Source: Adiantum capillus-veneris (lineage: Eukaryota > Streptophyta > Polypodiopsida > Polypodiales > Pteridaceae). From it: a stretch of 64,000 bases of DNA. How positions within the stretch are numbered: the first letter of the stretch is position 1; each line of letters opens with the position of its first letter. Below the pieces are notes generated by a model. The model was not told where the DNA came from, made no database searches, and worked only from the letters and a program-made list of their open reading frames with translations. Positions 9,991-20,224 of the stretch are shown here, piece by piece. The translations under genes were made by a program, and so were the position numbers. Where the stretch lies: positions 91,645,935 to 91,709,934 of the forward strand of contig CM043958.1 in assembly GCA_014529385.2 (NCBI GenBank). The letters run 5' to 3'.

Positions 9991-10562
9991 TGTAGGTTTG
10001 ATGTTAGGGAAGTGAGGAGCTCACGCATCAGGGTTTTTTTATATCCTACGAGGATTACACGAGTCAGGGGGCATTCCAGGTGGCAGGGTGGCTTCTCTTG
10101 ATGCTCGAGTTGATCAGCTGAAGGGCTAGGGAAAGGGTCGTGAGCCTCTGGCGAATACCCTTGAGGGGAGGGCCTGATAGCCCCGAATTGCTCTCTTCTA
10201 TAGATTGTGACCTCCCCCTCAATTCTTTGCTACCCTAAGAGAGATAAACCCTCCCACCCCTACCTTAGGGGACATTCAACAACCAAAATATGTACCCTTG
10301 GTTCGGCGGGGTGCGGAGTAGAGGTGGCAGCTCAAATCCTCAATAGTGGCACCACTGGCTCAGAGAGGAAATGGGCTTGGCTCTAACTTCTACATAGATG
10401 TCCAAATCTCTCACTAGACAAGTAGGACATAAAGCTTCCTTATTGACATGTGATTCAAGGATGCACTCTGGTCATGTGGTAAATGAATACGTACAATCTT
10501 GCAAACAAGATCACCATGGACCTGCACCACCACATGTACTTAACCTTATGGTGTCTACATTC
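9991..10562. other. Unassigned sequence left of the large LTR element
   Basis: I see no ORF, repeat or RNA gene. It ends with CATTC (10558-10562), the left target-site duplication of the element starting at 10563. Confidence 0.5.
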
Positions 10563-10871
10563 TGTTAATTGAGTCAACCTCAGTTAACAGAAGGTGGTAA
10601 AGACCGAAGACGTACGAATGCACATCGAGGATTAATCCAAAGAAGCAGTAAAGATTGGAGTTACACATTTTCCAACTTTTCCCAAAATGGTCATGTATTG
10701 TAAATTCCCGATTTATTTCAAGCCATTGTAATATTTATAATGTGTTACGGGCTCAATGGGAGTTCCAAGTTGTAAAGAACAGGTCAATAACTTTGCCTAG
10801 GTAGCAAATTCAGTAAGTGGTGGAGCCCTAAAGGCCTTGGGCGCCCGGACATTGCATATTTTTACCCTAGG

Positions 10872-10880
10872 TATATAAGG
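10872..10880 (+). promoter_or_regulatory. Probable LTR TATA box
   Basis: TATATAAGG lies about 310 bp into the 5' LTR after GCATATTTTTACCCTAGG. The same motif, TATATAAAG, occurs at 25658-25666 in the 3' LTR. Promoter function is inferred from position and sequence. Confidence 0.5.
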
Positions 10881-11121
10881 CAGTGTGTAAAAGAAATTAG
10901 GGTTCTCAAGTCAGTTGAGAGCACTCTTTGGTGAGAGCTCTTGAGGTGTGTGGCTATGGAGTCCTTGAGCTTCTCCTTGCTCATGAGACTTGATTAACAC
11001 TAATCAATGATTCATTCTCTCTCACTATGCCTCTCTCTTACCTCTTATGATTGCCTATGATGCTTAGATTAACTAGATCTTAACTAATTAGTGGTTAATC
11101 CCTCTCTAATCTTGTATGATT

Positions 11122-11348
11122 TGTTGGAATTAGGGTTGCAGAGAAACACACACAGCTTAGAGAAGACGAAGGAAGCTCAAAGCACACGATAGAGAGTGTG
11201 TTACTTAGTGTGCAATGGAAAGATAGATAGCCCTAGAGTGATGGGCGTATATACAATGCACGGGGAAAAAAACCTCCTAAAGAGGGAAAAAATGCCCCGG
11301 CGGTCCTAGTGTGTTCACACACATCACTACCACATGTATATGGTAACA
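11122..11348 (-). repeat. Copia 3' LTR
   Basis: This is 227 bp, TGTTGGAATT to GGTAACA, nearly identical to 15840-16066. It lies downstream of RNase H on the minus strand. Confidence 0.9.
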
Positions 11349-11359
11349 AATCCCCCCTG
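11349..11359 (-). promoter_or_regulatory. Copia polypurine tract
   Basis: The minus strand reads CAGGGGGGATT immediately before the 3' LTR, the expected place for the plus-strand DNA primer. Confidence 0.75.
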
Positions 11360-11423
11360 GAGTGATGCGGTGAACGAGAGCTGGCACATGAGTAAAGGGA
11401 AGTGCCATGCCCTGAGGACAGGA

Positions 11424-12800
11424 TCAGTCCACAAAGGGGAGTAAGCCTAAAGCTTTACGGAAAGCTTCAAGATTCTCACGAGACAATGCCTTTGTGAAAA
11501 GATCTGCAAGGTTGTCCTGTGTTGGCACATAAGCCAAGCTGATATCTCCTGCTGAGAGCCTCTCCCTGACATAGTGGTAATGCACCTCAATGTGCTTTGT
11601 GCCAGCATGGAAAACTGGGTTCCTCGCAACTTCCAATGCGCTCTGACTGTCAGTGTAGATAGTGTTGGCAGTGTCCTGTCCAACACCCAAATCAGCCATA
11701 AGGCGTCTGAGCCATACACACTCAACCATAGCTATGAAGACTACCCTATACTCAGCCTCACAACTCGAAGTGGCCACAGTAGGTTGCTTCTTGCTCAACC
11801 ATGATATACATGAACTGCCAAGCATGAAACAAAAACCACTTGTGGACACTCGCGTGTCAAAACAACCAGCCCAATCTGAGTCCGAAAAAGCATGTAAGTC
11901 TGGCGGCAATGATCCCCCCTTAGGATAAAACAAGCCAAGATGTAAAGTGCAACTAAGGTAGCGGAAAATCCTCTTGACAGCCTGCCAATGCTTAGACCCT
12001 GGGCTATGCATAAATCTGCTGACCTGTGAGACTGCAAATTGAATATCTGGCCTCGTGCTACATACATAAATGAGGCAGCCAACAACAGTTTGGTAAAGAG
12101 TGACATCAGCAGGATCGCCAGCATCATGTAGACTCAACTTCAAACCTGTTTCCATGGGAGTGGCAATAGGTTTGCAATCCTCAAGTCCAAACTTACATAG
12201 CAATGTCTCTATGTAACTTTTCTGACACAAGGCAATACCACCATCACACTGCTTAAACTGTATGCCCAAATAATGATGCAACAGCCCCAAATCTTTCATC
12301 TTGAAAGTAGCATTCAAATCAGCCTTATATTCAGCAATATGTCTCTCATTTGGTCCAGTGATCAACAAATCATCAACATAAAGAACCACGATGAGAAATA
12401 CATCACCCTCACGCTTTACATACAATGTGCTTTCTGTTGGACTGTTACGAAAGCCTTGTTTGACCAAATGAGTGTCACCTTTCTCATACCAAGCACGAGG
12501 AGATTGCTTCAACCCATACAAAGCCTTGTTACATTTGCACACTTTGTCCTCTTGTCCTTTTATGACAAAACCACGAGGCTGCGTTACATAAACTTCCTCA
12601 AATATGTCACCATTCAAGAAAGCAGTAACAATGTCTGATTGATGTACATCCCAACCAAAATGAGCTGCCAATGCACATAGAAAATGCACAGTAGTCATAC
12701 GACAAGTGGGAGCAAAAGTCTCTTCATAATCTATGCCTTTTTGCTGTGCATAACCCTTTGCAACAAGTTGAGCCTTATGGCGATGATGCATGGCGAGAGC
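11424..12800 (-). pseudogene. pol: Copia pol: reverse transcriptase and RNase H
   Basis: Going 5' to 3' on the minus strand, the readable RT begins at QLVAKGYAQQKGIDYEETFAP. It continues through LYGLKQSPRAWYE and the catalytic YVDD box (VLYVDDLLITG), then HYLGIQF. Copia RNase H follows: SDSDWAG, SWLSKKQ, SSCEAEY and IYTDSQSAL supply its acidic residues, ending in KHIEVHYHYVRERL near the C-terminus. The reading frame opens far upstream (12932), but residues before about 12800 are out-of-frame noise. The RT N-terminal segment expected before LVAKGYAQ is missing, so the enzyme would be non-functional. Confidence 0.9.
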
Positions 12801-13660
12801 CTGAACGAGTACGACTAGACAAAGGTGCATCCAATTTACTGTCACGCAAAGTGTGCACCAACCATTTTGGCATACCTCTAGCCTGCTCATTTTCAGCCCT
12901 TTCCTCATCAAGTACATCATGTACATCTGCATCAGTAATAGGCTGATCTAAAACATTTTCAGAAACCCCCATAGGCTGCACATTTGCCTCATTGGAACTT
13001 ACATTCGTATTTCCACCACTGAAAAGAGGCAACAAAGTGTCATAAATGTCCTGTGAGCTTACATTACTGTCTCTAGTACATGACAGCAAGGGCTGAACAA
13101 AATCTTCCACAAACACTACATCCCGAGAAACCAGAATACGTTTTGTTTGCAAATGATACAACCTGTAACCTTTGCTTTCAGCACTATAACCAACAAAAAT
13201 ACATTTGACAGCCTTATCATCCAATTTTCTGCACTGCACTTGTGGCACCAAAGCATATTCCAAACAACCAAAAACACACATGTTCTCAATAGAAGGTTTT
13301 CTATCATGCCATGCTTCATATGGAGTAATAGACTGCAAAGCTTTCGTAGGACACCTGTTAAGTACATAAGTGGCACACATGATGGCCTCAAGCCGAAAAG
13401 AATGCGGTAAAGCTTGACTTTTGACCATACATCGTGCCATTTCCGTCAGTGACCTGTTTTTCCTCTCAACAACACCATTTTGTTGAGGTGTATAATGCAC
13501 TGTACATTGGTGTTTTATCCCACCACTAACCAGAAATGCATTAAATTCATGAGACATATACTCCTCCCCTCGATCTGAACGGAGGGTGCCCATAGTACAT
13601 TTCGAGACATTTTCAGCGATAGCCAGAAATTGTTTGAAGCACATAAAGACTTCGGACTTC
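12775..13660 (-). pseudogene. pol: Copia pol: integrase core and C-terminal part
   Basis: This frame continues the integrase after a frameshift near 13660. TLRSDRGEEYMSHEF carries the second catalytic aspartate and QQNGVVERKNRSL the catalytic glutamate. Next come the copia-typical CATYVLNRCPTKAL, TPYEAWHDRKPS and CVFGCLEYALVPQ. The C-terminal tail (AESKGYRLYHLQTKRILVSRDVVF) leads into an acidic linker. It ends at a stop after RTRSGSRHA, where the RT sequence should begin but has been deleted. Confidence 0.9.
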
Positions 13661-14520
13661 GCTTTAAGCGGAAATACCCATGCATGCTGGAGTAATCATC
13701 AATGAAAGTCACGAAGTACAGGTAATTGCCCAAGGACGGAGTTTGCATGGGCCCACAAACATCACTATGCACAAGCTGCAACCTGCATGTGGCCCGAATT
13801 GAACCATCCTTTGGAAACTTAGAATGCTGCATCTTACCCAAAATACAGCCTTCACAAACATGTTTGACAGGTGCTTCAAGAGGCGGCAAAGAAGCAACCA
13901 TATCAGATTTCTGTAAACGTAGCAAACTGGCAAAATTCAGATGACCAAAACGTGCATGCCAAAGTTTTGCATCTGAAATAGCCCTTGAATCTGCAACAGC
14001 ATTTGCAAAATATTTTCCACACTTGTCATACAAAGTGAGCTTATACAGCCCACAACACAAAAGACCAGATGCAACAATTTTATCACCAAAACTGTGATCA
14101 TGAACTGTACATCTGTTATCCACAAATTTGACTACAAGTCCAAGTCTAGCAAGTGCGGATACAGACAAGAGATTCTTCTTGATCCCAGGTACATAAAGTG
14201 CATCAACAAGTGTGAAGGAACTTCCATTAGCAGCAGTGAGCACAATCTTTCCAACTCCCTGAACTAGATAAGAGGCGTTGTTGGCACAAGTGACTGAATT
14301 CCCATGAGGGACAGACTCGAGAGAGGTAAACAATTCACGATGTGAGGTAATGTGCTTTGTAGCACCACTGTCGAAATACCACACATGTGAATCTGCAGCA
14401 ACTGACAAGCATGCATCATGGACAGCAGGATTGTAAGTGCACTCTGCGCTAAAAGCCCATTCTGCATCAACATCAACAACACAGTCTCCTTTCACAAAAG
14501 ACTCAACAATGGTTGCATTT
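13660..14520 (-). pseudogene. pol: Copia pol: protease and integrase N-terminus
   Basis: The aspartic protease active site is in WYFDSGATKHITS, near residue 40 of the ORF starting at 14495. The GAG-pre-integrase zinc-binding region follows: LWHARFGHLNF supplies two histidines and CEGCILGKM two cysteines. LVHSDVCGPM carries the first catalytic aspartate, then FIDDYS. The frame is lost near 13660 and the domain continues in another frame. The relation to gag also needs a frame change near 14520, by indel or frameshift; I cannot tell which. Confidence 0.9.
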
Positions 14521-15478
14521 ATGTGGAACCAGCATTTGCAGTGGAGCCACCCTCTTTCTTCTTAGCCTCTTTGGCCTTCAACTTAGGACACGACTTGATC
14601 AAGTGATCATTGGCTTTACAATAATGGCAACGCATCTTCTTTTTGCCCTTATCACCAGAATTGCCAGACGAAGTACTGCCAGCAGAAGCATTAGGAACAT
14701 AATTTTTTCCACTCGCAGCAGAACCATAAGAAGTGGCTGCATTACTATTACCACCCTTTCTTTGAGAAGCAATAAAGGCATGTTCAACTGCACGCTGCCT
14801 AGTCCTGTTTTTTCTAGAAAGTGACTCTTGCAACAGCAATGTGCATAATGCATCAAACTTGACAACTTCAGGATTTCCTTGGGTCATCAGTCTCCAAGTA
14901 CTAGCAAAAGTCTGGTAGGAATCTGGTAAGGCATCAAGAACAGTCTGCACAAGGGAACTGTCTGAAAGGACTTCACCTGCAGAAATAAGCTGCTCATTGA
15001 TATCCTTGACACTAGCAAGGAAAGTTTCCATATCATCTTCCTCATGCATAATCTTCGACTCCAGCTCTTTACGCAGCAAAGCAATTTTAGCCTCATTGCG
15101 GCTTGCATAAAGACCTGCTAGAATATCCCAAGCCTGTTTTGCAGATTTTGCTGAACGGATGTGAGGAACAATGGTGCGCTTCACAGACAACGCAATCAAT
15201 GCATGAGCCTGCGCATCCTTAACATCCCAACGAGCTTGTTCTACCGTAGGCAAAACAACTCTAACAGCTGCAATCCTTGCAGCAAGACCTGCAACATCCT
15301 CAACATCGCCTACATCCTCAGAACCAGGACGTACATCAATGCCCTGCACAATGTTCCAGACACCCTTTGACACAAGAACATGTTGCATCATATAAGCCCA
15401 CATAGGGTAGTTGTCCCCATCCAACCTGTCCTCAGCAGCAAACATCTTCAACACATCTGTGTTGTTGTTTTCAGCCAT
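14519..15478 (-). CDS. gag: Copia gag polyprotein
   Basis: The ORF runs about 320 residues from MAENNNTD (ATG at 15478). An upstream in-frame ATG at 15538 would add 20 residues with no gag character, so the inner start is preferred. The N-terminus (GDNYPMWAYMMQHVL) and middle (AKQAWDILAGLYASRNEAK, VLDALPDSYQTFAS) are typical copia gag of the UBN2 type. A CCHC zinc knuckle, CHYCKANDHLIKSCP, lies near the C-terminus for RNA binding and particle assembly. This is the only intact ORF of the element. Confidence 0.88.
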   Translation of the reverse strand: MAENNNTDVLKMFAAEDRLDGDNYPMWAYMMQHVLVSKGVWNIVQGIDVRPGSEDVGDVEDVAGLAARIAAVRVVLPTVEQARWDVKDAQAHALIALSVKRTIVPHIRSAKSAKQAWDILAGLYASRNEAKIALLRKELESKIMHEEDDMETFLASVKDINEQLISAGEVLSDSSLVQTVLDALPDSYQTFASTWRLMTQGNPEVVKFDALCTLLLQESLSRKNRTRQRAVEHAFIASQRKGGNSNAATSYGSAASGKNYVPNASAGSTSSGNSGDKGKKKMRCHYCKANDHLIKSCPKLKAKEAKKKEGGSTANAGST

Positions 15479-15825
15479 GGTAAATGCTGCACCTGATGTG
15501 AAAACTGCCCGAAAATAGGAGAAACGGAGCGGGAACAACCTGTGCTATATAGCACAAACCATAGAAGACTGTAAGGCACCTGTTATGCAGAAATTGGCAC
15601 TGACAGAAATTCTGCACAAAATGACGAAATAGCCTGTGCAGTACTGCCTGTAGTGGAAACGGAGGCCGAAATGAGCCCAAATCAAAATTCTGAGCAGACC
15701 TAGCTCTTCGAGCTTTCCAAAATATTTGTCGACCTGCGAACACTCGCCAAAGCTCACTGAAATCGAAGAAAGTGAGCAGGCGTGTACTAGAGCAGCTGGC
15801 GACTAAGCCCGGGAGGACGTGACCG

Positions 15826-15837
15826 GCTCTGATACCA
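15826..15837 (-). promoter_or_regulatory. Copia primer binding site, tRNA-Met
   Basis: The minus strand reads TGGTATCAGAGC two bases inside the 5' LTR, complementary to the 3' end of initiator tRNA-Met. Confidence 0.9.
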
Positions 15838-15839
15838 AT

Positions 15840-16066
15840 TGTTGGAATTAGGGTTGCAGAGAAACACACAAAGCTTAGAGAAGACGAAGGAAGCTCAAAG
15901 CACACAATAGAGAGTGTGTTACTTAGTGTGCAATGGAAAGATAGATAGCCCTAGAGTGATGGGCGTATATACAATGCACAGGGGAAAAAACCTCCTAAAG
16001 AGGGAAAAAATGCCCCGGCGGTCCTAGTGTGTTCACACACATCACTACCACATGTATATGGTAACA
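15840..16066 (-). repeat. Copia 5' LTR
   Basis: This is 227 bp, nearly identical to 11122-11348. A possible TATA box (TATATA, 15966-15971) lies on the transcribed orientation. Confidence 0.9.
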
Positions 16067-16434
16067 TGATTGCCCTCTTTTTCTTGTGTGTGCATGTAGG
16101 TTTAATTGGAGTGTGGTGCTCGATAGATCTATGTATGTGTGCTTGTGATTAGTGTGTTGCATGATAGGATTAGTGTTGTGTGCATCTTGCAATCGTAGTG
16201 TGTGTGATTGGGTTGATTAGAGGTGAAGAGAAGTGAATATGGAGATTGCCCTTCATTACGGATTAGCTCCTCCATATACCGAGAAGCTCACCTCGTAGAG
16301 TTAACCATTTGTGTTGCCACGATTAGCTCACTAACTGTGTGAGTGTTTCCATGCCCTAGCCGGGTAGCTCATCCCTCCGTATTGACAATTTTGTTGGTCA
16401 TTAGAGATATTGAAACGATGGCCCCCCCAACATT

Positions 16435-16452
16435 TGGCGCCGTTGCCGGGGA
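16435..16452 (+). promoter_or_regulatory. Primer binding site, tRNA-Asp type
   Basis: TGGCGCCGTTGCCGGGGA starts 2 nt after the left LTR of the large element. This sequence is the PBS type of many plant Athila/Tat-like Ty3/gypsy elements. It suggests descent from that group although no pol is left. Confidence 0.85.
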
Positions 16453-16792
16453 CGATGGCCTATGCTAGTGTAATTGTGGCATAAATTAATGTATTCCCTC
16501 ACTAATTTCACTTGTGTGTTTATGTTTTTGTGGATTTTAAATGTGTGTGCATGAAGCATTGTGTTCATAATTCCCTAATGTGTGACAATATTTTGCCAAT
16601 TGTGTGTTTAGACACTCTAATTTCACACTAATCCCTTGCTAATTTGACTAATTTTTGCTAATTTACTAATGTGCTATGAAGGATTAAAGCATTCGACCAT
16701 TCAATTGATCTTCAACGGAAAGGTAATAAAGGTGGTATTTTCAACCTCCCTAGAATCTAAGGATGTGTAGAATTGTGTAGAAATCCCACCAT

Positions 16793-16872
16793 GATGCAAT
16801 GTCATGTTGATGCAATGTCATGTTGATGCAATGTAATGCTATGCTATGTTGATGCAATGCAATGTTGATGTT
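16793..16872. repeat. GATGCAATGTCATGTT minisatellite
   Basis: About four imperfect copies of GATGCAATGYMATGTT in tandem. Confidence 0.7.
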
Positions 16873-18088
16873 ATGGATTGAAAATTTTGCGATTATTCAT
16901 TTTCACGCCGTCATAATGCCGAAATTTTTAAGAATTGGTGGCGCATGAATTTGATAAGTTTCAATTGCTAATTGATGAATGGGTGTTGCTAATTGGGTGC
17001 CTAATTGAGTTAATTGCATGCTTGGATGGTCAATTTCAAGTGTGTGCGCACTAAAATCAAGTGTGTGTATGCTATTTTAGGTGTGTGCGTACTATTTTGT
17101 CCATGTTTGAGCACCTAGAAATCAATGTGTGCGTTATGATTTTTTGAATTGTGATTATTGATTTGTGTTGTGCTCATGCCTAACTATTGATTTGTGAAGT
17201 CACATTGCAAATCCGACAAGTTTAACCCTTTTGTGTGCGCACCTAAAGATTGGTAAAAACTGTCAATTTTTTTAGTGTGTGTGTGTGCCTAAAAAGTGTG
17301 TAATTTGCATGGTTAATGTAATGTTTTGATTGTATAAATGATGTGTGTAATGATTAAACACTGCGTTTTTGTGCTTAAAACAGGGATTTACACACTCTAT
17401 TTGCATCAATTTTTGATCTAATTTTGTCGGTTTAATTGTCTAGTCTTGGTTTTATTGACAAAATTGTTGGCAATTTTATTTGGCTGCACCATTCCCTAAC
17501 GTATGGAGAATTTGTATAAATTTTTTTGGTATTTTTTGGATAATTTTTGTAATTTTTGCTAATTTTTGGATAATTCCATAAAAATTTGATTTTGCGATCT
17601 TTATGAGCTACTGTGTCTGTTTACGGCATCATTTTGTTCGCATTTGTACCCTCCGTGGTCGAGTTTTGAGTGTTTTGCTATTTCCAGGGGTCGAGTTGAT
17701 ATTTGTGTCGTAAATCGCGTTTTCGATAAAATCTGCTATTTTCGATGTGCTTTTGCATATCGGAAACATTTGGTTGTGAATGTTGGTGATTTTCTAAGAT
17801 TCCTAGAATTTTTCGAGAATATTTTGGACTTTTCTAGCAAATTTTGAAATTTTTTGGGGATTTTTGGAGTTTTCGGCTAATTTTTGACATTTTTGGACGA
17901 TTGAAAATTAAACAATTTTTTTTTTGTAAAAAGCCGGGTTCGACTTTGAGTCCGTGCCTTGCGGCGCATAAAACTCTTCGTCAGATAGACTTTCACGGTC
18001 TCTTGGGACAGTTTCCTATGACATTAAAAATATCTTCTTCTTCTTTTAATCGACTGTACTCGACTCGCTCCGTGGGAACACACCCAAA

Positions 18089-18100
18089 CCCCCCCCCCCG

Positions 18101-18163
<63 letters not shown>

Positions 18164-18255
18164 ACACCTCTCTAACTTTCTCTCTCTTTCTTAAGATACT
18201 CTCTCTCTCCTCCCTCTTTTTCTCTCTCTCTCTCTCTCTCTCCTACTCTCTCTCT

Positions 18256-18293
<38 letters not shown>
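18089..18293. repeat. C-homopolymer, (CA)n and CT-rich block
   Basis: A run of about 61 cytosines with one G (18089-18149) is followed by (CA)n to about 18167 and then an almost pure C/T stretch to about 18293. Proline- or Glu/Arg-rich ORFs here are artefacts. Confidence 0.9.
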
Positions 18294-18295
<2 letters not shown>

Positions 18296-18515
18296 ACACG
18301 CCAATGCTGCCGCCCGTTGCTCCAGCCTGTTGATTGCCACGTCAGCACCTCGCTTGTCATTTTCCGCTCTGCTGCCTCTGCATACTGCACGCTCAAAGTG
18401 CTTCCGCAATCAACACGTCAACAGGCTGCCAACTGCCGCCTTCAAGGCTGCCGCGATCAGCGCGTCAACGCTCTCCGAAGTCCTGTGCCAGGTAAACCGC
18501 CCGGCGCCAGGTAAG

Positions 18516-18894
18516 TTTTTTTTTTTCAACACACCATAGGGCCCACATGGGGAGGTGCTTATCCCTTCCAAATATTAGCCATGTTACATGGTCGGGCAAG
18601 GGCCGCGTACCATCGGGCAAGAGCCACGCGTAGGCATCACCATGGCCACCTAATTGATGCACCACATGCTGGGAACGACGAAGAGAACTCGTAGCAACCA
18701 GCTAGGAACCTCCTCCTCGGGTGACCCACCCCAGGAGGAGGATGCACTCGAGTGTCCAAGGGCAAGAGCCCTAGCAACGTGAACACCAGGTGAGCACAAG
18801 GTGTCCCTCTAGAGTGTGACCCAATGGGGGATTTGAACCCACAACCAATAGGTTGAGAGTCCAAAGCCTTACCGTTAGACCAACTCTTTGGGGA
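18516..18894 (-). mobile_element. tRNA-derived SINE with perfect target-site duplication
   Basis: The minus strand starts TCCCCAAAGAGTTGGTCTAA. Box A is GTTGGTCTAACGGTAAGGC (18866-18884) and box B is GGGTTCAAATCCC (18828-18840), with tRNA-like spacing. An unrelated body follows, then an 11-nt A tail (T run 18516-18526 on the plus strand). It is flanked by the 14-bp direct repeat CGGCGCCAGGTAAG (18502-18515 and 18895-18908), as produced by LINE-driven target-primed insertion. Length is 379 bp. It lies inside the leader of the large LTR element, so it is younger than that element. Confidence 0.88.
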
Positions 18895-18908
18895 CGGCGC
18901 CAGGTAAG

Positions 18909-20220
18909 TTTGGTTAGCTTAGGTTAGCATAAGTTAGGTTAAAAAATTAAAAAAAAAAGAGTCTTAAAAAAAAAACAAAAACAAAAAAGCATTAAAAAAC
19001 ATAAAAGAATTTAAAAACAATTTTTAAAATCCAATAAAAAAATAAAATAGAGCTTTTTAAAAAATTTTAAAAAAACTAAAAACATTTTAAAAACCATAAA
19101 AAGAAATAAATATAAAAAAAATCCAATAAAAAACTAAAAACAAGGATTAAAAAACCATAAAAAATTTACCAAATTTTTTTTTAAAAATCCACAAAAAATT
19201 TAAAAACTTCTTAGAAAATTCTAAAACAACTTGAATTGACAAAAAAATCAAAAAATTGATTAAAAAACTCAAAAAAAATTATAAAAATTCAAAAACTCCA
19301 GAGATAATTCAAAAACTAAATTTTTTATTAAAAAAAATCATAACAGCTCACAATTTTAAAAGAAAAACATAAAAAATGCACAAAAAAATAAAAACCTCAT
19401 AAAAAATTCAAAAATAATACAAATAAATCAAAGTAAATCACAAAATATTCTAAAATTCATAGAAAACTTATAAAAAATCAAAACTTTCTCAAAAAAATCA
19501 TAAAATTATCAAAAAAATTAAGAAAATTTAGAATTTCACAAAAGTTTTTTCGAAAATAAAAAGAGAGTGGTTGTAGCGCAGAAATAGCCCAAAAGAGCCA
19601 GAAATAGCCAAAAAAAAAAGAGTCAGAAAAAGGCAGAGTGAGGCCAAAAAGTAGAAATAGCACCGCCAGAAAAAATCACACGCCGAGCAAACAACACAGA
19701 AACGAGCAAATCAAAAGCCAAAAAGCAAAGCCAGAAAGTGGCAACATGCACACATTACAAAAAGAGCAGCAAACTGTGCCGAAGCGAATCCGAATAGCCG
19801 AAAAAAGCTGAAAAATATCAACTCGAAGCAGTGGAGCGGCAATCAAATTTCAAAATTTTTGCACATTAGAAATTGGCTAGTGCAAGCAATTGCATTGCAA
19901 CTTAATTTCTAATTGGACGAACTGACACAAGTCATGGTGGATTGGCTAGTGCAAGCAATTGCGTTGCAACTTAACTTCTAATTGGACGAACTGGCACAAA
20001 TCACCGTGGATTGTAGATTAATCTGTTCAAGGCCCGGTTTTTCATCGTTTCAAAGGGTTGTAATTAACTTTGACACAGTCGAGCTAGAGTTAATCAACTT
20101 TTGTGATATTGAAGAGCAGTCAACTGCAAAAGTGCTTTGGCACAAGGAGTTTTATCAAAACTGAGCAGCAGAAATTCTGCCAAGCAACGTCAAAATCTGC
20201 TAGGAGACAATTTTTTTGGA
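18909..20220 (+). other. A-rich leader sequence
   Basis: The plus strand is very A-rich from about 18.95 to 19.56 kb and purine-biased to about 19.86 kb. No credible ORF is present. It contains a 69-bp tandem duplication. Confidence 0.6.
19872..20009. repeat. 69-bp tandem duplication
   Basis: Two adjacent copies start ATTGGCTAGTGCAAGCAATT (19872 and 19941) and differ at a few positions. The first bases of a third copy follow. Confidence 0.85.
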
Positions 20221-20224
20221 TTGA

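Larger units (their letters stand above)
11122..16066 (-). mobile_element. Ty1/copia retrotransposon, 4945 bp
   Basis: Two 227-bp LTRs (TGTTGGAATT...GGTAACA) bound gag, protease, integrase, RT and RNase H in the copia order on the minus strand. The 5-bp TSD TGATT is present on both sides (11117-11121 and 16067-16071). The host sequence rejoins correctly in the uninterrupted LTR copy at 25.9 kb, which confirms the insertion boundaries. The two LTRs differ at only a few positions, so insertion was fairly recent. The coding region is nevertheless frameshifted and has lost part of RT. Confidence 0.92.
10563..16432 (+). repeat. 5' LTR, split by the copia insertion
   Basis: The two LTR parts, 10563-11121 and 16072-16432, join to about 920 bp and match 25347-26271 across their whole length. 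The gap is the copia element plus its duplicated TGATT. The end CCAACA is followed at once by the PBS. Confidence 0.85.
16453..18515 (+). other. Untranslated leader of the large LTR element
   Basis: No convincing ORF. It holds a short minisatellite, a strongly T-rich stretch (about 17.5-17.93 kb) and a long C/CA/CT simple-repeat block, listed separately. Confidence 0.6.
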
